Source: Streptomyces rubrogriseus (GTDB lineage: Bacteria; Actinomycetota; Actinomycetes; Streptomycetales; Streptomycetaceae). Taken from it: a DNA stretch of 64,000 nt. The notes beneath the pieces were generated by a model, which saw nothing but the letters and a program-made list of their open reading frames with translations, was not told the origin of the DNA and did not search any database. The DNA is taken from NCBI RefSeq assembly GCF_027947575.1, contig NZ_CP116256.1, positions 310,001-374,000 of the forward strand, read 5' to 3'. Positions 59,496 to 64,000 of this stretch are shown piece by piece. The position numbers were made by a program, and so were the translations under genes. Positions within the stretch are counted from its first letter, which is position 1, and every line of letters starts with the position of its first letter.

Positions 59496-60335
59496 TCAGC
59501 GGTGCCCGCGGCGCATGGGGACCAGGTTGCCGCGCCGGTGGGCGGCGACGAGCATGGGGATCGCGATCAGCAGGCTGACGACGACGGGCACGATCGACGC
59601 CTCCAGGCCGAAGTCTCCGCCGGTCAGCAGCTCGGGGCCGGTCGGGTTGGTGGTCATCAGGCCCTCCGAGGCGTGGCCGGAGACCGGGATGCCGATCAGG
59701 CCCAGGGCGGTGTTCCAGGCGAAGTGCAGTCCCACGACGAACCAGATGTTGCGCGTCCACAGGAACGCGGCACCGAGGAGGACGCCGGCCTCGACGGCGA
59801 TCGCGGTCGAACTCCACAGGGTGGCGTCCGGGTTGGCCAGGTGCAGCAGGCCGAACAGCACCGCGGTGGTCGCCAGAGCCGCCCAGCTGCCCCACATCTT
59901 CTCCAGTGCCTGGAGGGCGAGGCCGCGGAAGATCAGTTCCTCGGTCACGGCGGCGCCGAGCTGCATCGCGGCCATGCTCGCCACGATCGGCAGGGCGCTG
60001 CCGGATCGTTCGGTGAACGAGAACTCGGTGAGGAGCATCAGCATCGACACGGTGATGAACGCGAAGCCGATCGCGGCGCCGGACAACGCCCGTGTCACGG
60101 CTCCCGGCCCCGCGATCTCCGGCATGCTCCGCCGGGCGACGAAGCGCATGACCGCCCAGTAGACGGCGACCGCCACGACCGCGCCGACGACGGCGACCAC
60201 CCCGCCCGCCGGGGCCAGCCCGGACGCCAGCCCCACACCCACGATCCCGGCCGGCATCCAGACGAGGGGAGACTGGGAGAAGCGGCCACCCTCCCGGCGC
60301 GCGGGCCGGGGCGAAGCGGTGCGAGTCGTGCTCAT
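59496..60335 (-). CDS. CPBP-family intramembrane metalloprotease
   Basis: 279 residues with about eight hydrophobic segments. The protease motifs are EELIFRG (metal-binding Glu-Glu with Arg), LLHLANP and LHFAWN, with the histidines that complete the site. Such proteins process prenylated or lipidated peptides or protect against bacteriocins. The ATG at 60335 has GGAGG 5 bases upstream. It converges with the SDR gene and is divergent from tipA. Confidence 0.9.
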   Translation of the reverse strand: MSTTRTASPRPARREGGRFSQSPLVWMPAGIVGVGLASGLAPAGGVVAVVGAVVAVAVYWAVMRFVARRSMPEIAGPGAVTRALSGAAIGFAFITVSMLMLLTEFSFTERSGSALPIVASMAAMQLGAAVTEELIFRGLALQALEKMWGSWAALATTAVLFGLLHLANPDATLWSSTAIAVEAGVLLGAAFLWTRNIWFVVGLHFAWNTALGLIGIPVSGHASEGLMTTNPTGPELLTGGDFGLEASIVPVVVSLLIAIPMLVAAHRRGNLVPMRRGHR

Positions 60336-60518
60336 GGTGACCTCCGGGTGGCATCGGCCGCGTGCCTTCCGGCGACCTGCCAGGAACGCTACGCAGGCGG
60401 CCACGTTCCCGAATCACCCCCGAGTGGACGGTCCCCCGTAGCTCCTGCGGGGGACACGGGGCGGCGGACGCCGCGAAGGGCGGGGCCGGGCGCGGCGTGG
60501 CACGCGGAACGTCCGGGC

Positions 60519-60549
60519 TTGCACCTCACGTCACGTGAGGAGGCAGCGT
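60519..60549 (+). promoter_or_regulatory. tipA promoter with TipA operator
   Basis: TTGCAC (60519-60524), unusually long 19-base spacer, CAGCGT (60544-60549). The spacer contains the dyad CCTCACGT-CACGTGAGG (60524-60540), the known binding site by which TipAL bends the promoter into activity when thiostrepton is bound. From memory the sequence matches the published S. lividans tipA promoter. Confidence 0.92.
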
Positions 60550-60575
60550 GGACGGCGTCAGAGAAAGGAGCGGAA

Positions 60576-61337
60576 GTGAGCTACTCCGTGGGACAGGTGG
60601 CCGGCTTCGCCGGAGTGACGGTGCGCACGCTGCACCACTACGACGACATCGGCCTGCTCGCACCCGGCGAGCGCAGCCACGCGGGCCACCGGCGCTACAG
60701 CGACGCCGACCTCGACCGGCTGCAGCAGATCCTGTTCTACCGGGAGCTGGGCTTCCCGCTCGACGAGGTCGCCGCCCTGCTCGACGACCCGGCCGCGGAC
60801 CCGCGCGCGCACCTGCGCCGCCAGCACGAGCTGCTGTCCGCCCGGATCGAGAAGCTGCAGAGGATGGCGGCGGCCGTGGAGCAGGCCATGGAGGCACGCA
60901 GCATGGGAATCAACCTCACGCCCGAGGAGAAGTTCGAGGTGTTCGGCGACTTCGACCCCGACCAGTACGAGGAGGAGGTCCAGGAACGCTGGGGCGACAC
61001 CGACGCCTACCGCCAGTCCAAGGAGAAGACCGCCTCGTACACCAAGGAGGACTGGCAGCGCATCCAGGACGAGGCCGACGAACTCACCCGGCGCTTCGTC
61101 GCCCTGATGGACGCGGGTGAGCCCGCCGACTCCGAGGGGGCCATGGACGCCGCCGAGGACCACCGGCAGGGCATCGCCCGCAACCACTACGACTGCGGGT
61201 ACGAGATGCACACCTGCCTGGGCGAGATGTACGTGTCCGACGAACGTTTCACGCGAAACATCGACGCCGCCAAGCCGGGCCTCGCCGCCTACATGCGCGA
61301 CGCGATCCTCGCCAACGCCGTCCGGCACACCCCCTGA
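60576..61337 (+). CDS. tipA: Thiostrepton-induced MerR-family regulator TipAL/TipAS
   Basis: 253 residues, as in S. lividans TipAL. The N-terminal MerR helix-turn-helix (about 1-70) is followed by a long coiled helix. Met110 (ATG 60903, with GGAGG-like sequence upstream) is the internal start of TipAS, the 144-residue drug-sequestering form. Cys207 and Cys214 lie in YDCGYEMHTC; Cys214 binds thiopeptides covalently. GTG start with AAAGGAG upstream. Autoregulated by its own promoter at 60519-60549. Confidence 0.97.
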   Translation: MSYSVGQVAGFAGVTVRTLHHYDDIGLLAPGERSHAGHRRYSDADLDRLQQILFYRELGFPLDEVAALLDDPAADPRAHLRRQHELLSARIEKLQRMAAAVEQAMEARSMGINLTPEEKFEVFGDFDPDQYEEEVQERWGDTDAYRQSKEKTASYTKEDWQRIQDEADELTRRFVALMDAGEPADSEGAMDAAEDHRQGIARNHYDCGYEMHTCLGEMYVSDERFTRNIDAAKPGLAAYMRDAILANAVRHTP

Positions 61338-61340
61338 GCG

Positions 61341-61428
61341 GTGGTCGTGGCCCGGGTCCCCCGCCCGTCTCACCCCACGGCTCACTCCCACGGCTCACTC
61401 CCACGGCTCACTCCCGGGCCACGACCAC
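61341..61428. repeat. Inverted repeat around a 13-bp tandem repeat
   Basis: 16-base perfect inverted arms (61341-61356 and 61413-61428, GTGGTCGTGGCCCGGG and its complement). Between them lie about three and a half units of CTCACTCCCACGG type (61369-61412). The right arm belongs to the end of the convergent YbjQ gene, so this may act as a shared terminator. Confidence 0.75.
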
Positions 61429-61773
61429 CGCCGTCCCGTACGCGCACACCTCGGTGCCCACGTCCGCCGCCTCCGTCACGTCGAAACGGAAGGACAGCAC
61501 CGCGTTCGCGCCCCGCGCGCGTGCCTGCTCGACCAGCCGCTCCATCGCCTGGTTGCGGGTCTCGACCAGCGTCTTGGTCAGGCCGCGCAGCTCACCGCCG
61601 ACCAGCGACTTCAGTCCGGCACCGATCTGGCTCCCCAGGTGCCGGGAGCGCACGGTCAGCCCGAAGACCTCCCCGAGCACCTCCTGCACCCGGTGGCCCG
61701 GCAGATCGTTGGTGGTCACGACGAGCACGTCGGGCTGCGGGCCCTGGCCGCCGCCGTATTCTTCAATACCCAT
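61408..61773 (-). CDS. YbjQ family (UPF0145) protein
   Basis: 121 residues, a complete YbjQ domain: VVTTNDLPGHRVQEVLGEVFGLTVRS, LVETRNQAMERLVEQARARGANAVLSFRFD, and a terminal beta strand GTAVVVARE. The family is described as heavy-metal-binding but its function is unknown. ATG start at 61773; the preceding in-frame sequence is not conserved. It converges with tipA. Confidence 0.9.
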   Translation of the reverse strand: MGIEEYGGGQGPQPDVLVVTTNDLPGHRVQEVLGEVFGLTVRSRHLGSQIGAGLKSLVGGELRGLTKTLVETRNQAMERLVEQARARGANAVLSFRFDVTEAADVGTEVCAYGTAVVVARE

Positions 61774-61908
61774 GGTTCTCAGGTTTCCCCGGGGAACGTC
61801 ACAGCGCACCCCAAGACGCCCCGTGGAACCTGGGGCACCGCGGCTGCGTTGTACGTTTGGGCAGCCAGGTCCAGCCCGCCTCCCCCCAGCAGCAGGAGCC
61901 ACAATCCC

Positions 61909-62805
61909 GTGACCACCCTTGCGCTCGGTCCCGAGTGGATCAGCCCGGACTATCTGATCGAGACGTTCAGTCTGCCCGGCATCCTGCTCATCGTCTTCGC
62001 CGAGTCGGGACTCTTCGCGTTCCTGCCCGGCGACTCGCTGCTGTTCACCGCGGGCCTGTTCGTCGCCCAGGGCGAGTACATCAGCCAGCCGCTGTGGCTG
62101 GTGTGCACCCTGATCGTGGCCGCCGCCGTCCTCGGCGACCAAGTCGGCTACATGATCGGCAAGTTCTTCGGCCCGAAGCTCTTCAGCCGCCCCAACTCCA
62201 AGCTCTTCAAACAGGAGAACCTGGAGAAGGCGCACGAGTTCATGGAGAAGTACGGGCCCAAGGCGATCGTCCTGGCCCGCTTCGTGCCCATCGTGCGCAC
62301 CTTCGCCCCCATCGTGGCGGGCGCCGGCCGCATGAAGTACCGCACCTTCCTCACGTACAACGTCATCGGCGGCGTGGCCTGGGGCACCGGCGTCACCCTC
62401 GCGGGCTACTGGCTCGGCCAGATCGAGTTCATCCGGGCCCACGTCGAGGGCATCCTCGTCCTGATCATCCTGATCTCCGTCGTCCCGATCGCCATCGAGT
62501 ACCTGCGCGAGCGCAAGAAGAAGCAGCGCGCCGCCGCGGCCGCACCGACCCCGCCGGCCGCCCAGCAGCACCAGCCCCAGCCCCCGTACCCGGTCATGGA
62601 CGACGCCACGACCCAGCTCCGCCGGGTCGACCCGTACGACCAGCCGCAGCAGCAGTACCCCCCGCAGTACGACCAGGGCTACGGCAACCAGCCCTACGGC
62701 GGCCAGCAGCCCCCGCAGCAGCCGTACGCCCAGCAGTACCCGCAGGGCTACGGCGACCAGCCCCAGCAGTACGGCGACCAGTACCCGTACGACCAGGGCC
62801 GTTAG
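61909..62805 (+). CDS. DedA-family membrane protein with Q/Y/P/G-rich tail
   Basis: 298 residues. Residues 1-205 are a DedA (SNARE-associated) protein with FLPGDSLLFTAG and RFVPIVRTFAPIVAGAG, the family's re-entrant and catalytic-like motifs; members flip phospholipids or support membrane homeostasis. The last 80 residues are low-complexity QQYPPQYDQGYGNQ-type repeats, probably disordered and cytoplasmic. GTG start with AGGAG 10 bases upstream. Its stop overlaps the convergent exporter stop. Confidence 0.9.
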   Translation: MTTLALGPEWISPDYLIETFSLPGILLIVFAESGLFAFLPGDSLLFTAGLFVAQGEYISQPLWLVCTLIVAAAVLGDQVGYMIGKFFGPKLFSRPNSKLFKQENLEKAHEFMEKYGPKAIVLARFVPIVRTFAPIVAGAGRMKYRTFLTYNVIGGVAWGTGVTLAGYWLGQIEFIRAHVEGILVLIILISVVPIAIEYLRERKKKQRAAAAAPTPPAAQQHQPQPPYPVMDDATTQLRRVDPYDQPQQQYPPQYDQGYGNQPYGGQQPPQQPYAQQYPQGYGDQPQQYGDQYPYDQGR

Positions 62806-64000
62806 AACCCGCGCGTCCGCTTGGCCGCCCGGCGTCCCGCCGCACTCGCGGCGCCGGGCACCTTCAGGAACAGCCGGGAGATCTCCCCGCCCAGGTTCAC
62901 CCCGATCGCGATGGCCATCGCCAGCGCCACCGCGTTGGACAGCGACAGCAGCCCCGAGTCGACCTCGCCCTGAGCGATCCCCAGCAGACCGAAGTACGTC
63001 GCCGAACCGGGCAGCAGCGGCCCGATCGCCGCGGTCGTGTACGGCAGCGCCGACGCGAACCGGTAGCGGGACATCAGCTGCCCGAACAGGCCCACCAGCC
63101 CCGCCGCGGCGGCCGTGGAGGCCACCGGCGAGATGTCGCCGGCGTAGTTCATGGCGCCGTACACGCACCAGGCGATGCCGCCGTTCAGGGTCACCGCGAG
63201 GACGGTGGCCCGTTCCTGCTGGAGCAGGATCGCGAAGGCCAGCGAGAGCAGCATCGAGGCGAAGATCTGCACGAACGGTTCGTCACCGGTGCCCAGCTTG
63301 GCGTCCGGGTTCAGCTCGGCGCCCAGCTGGACCCCGAAGTACAGCACCACCAGCACCCCGGCGACGATGCTGACGAAGAAGTACATGACCTCCAGCAGAC
63401 GGGCCGCGGCGGTGATGTAGAAGCCGGTCAGACCGTCCTGCACCCCCGCGACCAGCGCCCGCCCGGGCAGCAGCGCGAACAGCCCACCGGTGATGACCGC
63501 GGACGCCTTCACGTCGACGTGCGTCACCGTCAGCACGACACCCATCGCGGCGGGCGGCATCGCCGCCACCGCGAACTGGTAGAACTCCGGCAGCCCGCGC
63601 CCGGCGCACAGCCACGCCAGCCGGTCGCCGAGCATCGAGCCGAACATCGCCGCGAAGAACACGGTCAGCCCGCCACCGACGAGCAGCGAGGCCCCGCCCG
63701 CGAGCAGACCGCTCGCCATGGTCAGTACCCAGGTGGGGTACGGGTGCCGGTTGCGGCGGATCTCCGCCAGGCGCCGGTAGGCCTCCTCCAGGGAGATGTT
63801 CGTGTCCGGGTCGCTGAGGTCGTCCACCAGGTGGAACACGGCCGCGAGCCGCGTGTAGTCGGTGCCCCGGCGGCGTACCGTGCGCGACGCCGTCACCGGG
63901 TCCTCGACCAGGGACGGCTGGTGGGAGATCGACAGCAGGGTGAAGGTGACGTTCGGCTCGCAGCGGTCCAGGCCGTAGGAGCGGCAGACGGCGAACATGG
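62802..64000 (-). CDS. ThrE-type threonine/serine exporter family protein, 5' end outside window
   Basis: About 399 codons are visible; the gene continues past the right edge. The first 110 or so residues are the DUF1212 domain (SISHQPSLVEDP, LSDPDTNISLEEAYRRLAEI), and the rest has ten hydrophobic helices, including GGLFALLPGRALVAGVQDGLTGFYITAAAR. The family exports threonine and serine; the substrate here is inference. A Met at 63998 is not the true start, because the family has more residues before it. The leftward stop TAA overlaps the DedA stop TAG. Confidence 0.88.
   Translation of the reverse strand, partial: MFAVCRSYGLDRCEPNVTFTLLSISHQPSLVEDPVTASRTVRRRGTDYTRLAAVFHLVDDLSDPDTNISLEEAYRRLAEIRRNRHPYPTWVLTMASGLLAGGASLLVGGGLTVFFAAMFGSMLGDRLAWLCAGRGLPEFYQFAVAAMPPAAMGVVLTVTHVDVKASAVITGGLFALLPGRALVAGVQDGLTGFYITAAARLLEVMYFFVSIVAGVLVVLYFGVQLGAELNPDAKLGTGDEPFVQIFASMLLSLAFAILLQQERATVLAVTLNGGIAWCVYGAMNYAGDISPVASTAAAAGLVGLFGQLMSRYRFASALPYTTAAIGPLLPGSATYFGLLGIAQGEVDSGLLSLSNAVALAMAIAIGVNLGGEISRLFLKVPGAASAAGRRAAKRTRGF

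Noticed and set aside
59032..60162. Long rightward frame over the SDR end and CPBP gene
   Set aside because: It lies antisense to the CPBP protease, which has complete family motifs and a good ribosome site; the frame itself has none.

Overview
The window is chromosomal DNA of a Streptomyces species. GC content is very high, start codons are often GTG (one TTG), and third codon positions are almost always G or C. The window carries hallmark genes of the genus: bldG with its anti-sigma partner gene, tipA, a DUF397/ATPase/XRE regulator triad, Zur-controlled cysteine-free ribosomal proteins, and TopA with a lysine-rich tail. From memory, the gene order matches the S. coelicolor/S. lividans chromosome core closely. 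I see no prophage, integrase, insertion sequence, CRISPR array or rRNA operon. There is one tRNA gene.

Layout. 0-9.7 kb: the end of a Nudix gene, the membrane serine protease MarP, an epoxide-hydrolase-like enzyme coupled to a holin-like membrane protein, NhaA, acetyl-CoA synthetase, and a SulP transporter fused to a beta-carbonic anhydrase. 9.9-15 kb: a NodB-like lipoprotein, a CooC-like ATPase divergent from a degenerate Fic-like protein, a HAD phosphatase, and two structured non-coding intervals. One of these has the architecture of the actinobacterial 6C RNA; the other is an unassigned, possibly 6S-like RNA. 15.1-21 kb: a Tad/Flp-type pilus cluster (CpaE/TadZ, TadA, TadB, TadC, Flp-like pilin, two TadE-like proteins). 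Its tadC is out of frame by one base, exactly at a C_CCG_GGG heptamer. Its last gene begins inside a 30-bp tandem repeat that offers seven in-frame starts. 21-30 kb: a MrfA-type helicase, bldG, its anti-sigma factor behind an attenuator-like hairpin, the proton pyrophosphatase, a lipoprotein and a methyltransferase. 30-39.6 kb: topA, an unusual MFS/thymidylate kinase/coiled-coil fusion, holB and a TAP-type secreted peptidase.

39.7-44.2 kb: tRNA-Thr(CGT), followed by an acyl-CoA ligase and a LysR regulator that look like accessory genes, then a short PolA-like polymerase. 44.2-49.7 kb: a Clp_N/helix-turn-helix protein with two operator dyads at its own start, a DUF2786 protein, a lipoprotein, and the zinc-starvation island: S14 and L28 leftward; L33, L31, a CobW-like protein and S18 rightward, around a Zur-box-like site. 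49.9-56 kb: DUF397, an anti-sigma-type ATPase and an XRE regulator sharing a palindromic motif; then aldehyde dehydrogenase, a PadR regulator and a DrrAB-type ABC exporter. 56-64 kb: glutamate decarboxylase, a TetR/short-chain dehydrogenase pair, a CPBP protease, tipA with its thiostrepton-inducible promoter, a YbjQ protein, a DedA protein and the start-truncated end of a ThrE-type exporter.

The clearest oddities are the tadC frameshift at a slippery heptamer, the repeat-built N-terminus of the last pilus gene, the kinase fusion with its repeated DETAVLP motif, the P-loop-less CobW protein, and several 13-15 bp tandem repeats placed exactly between genes.
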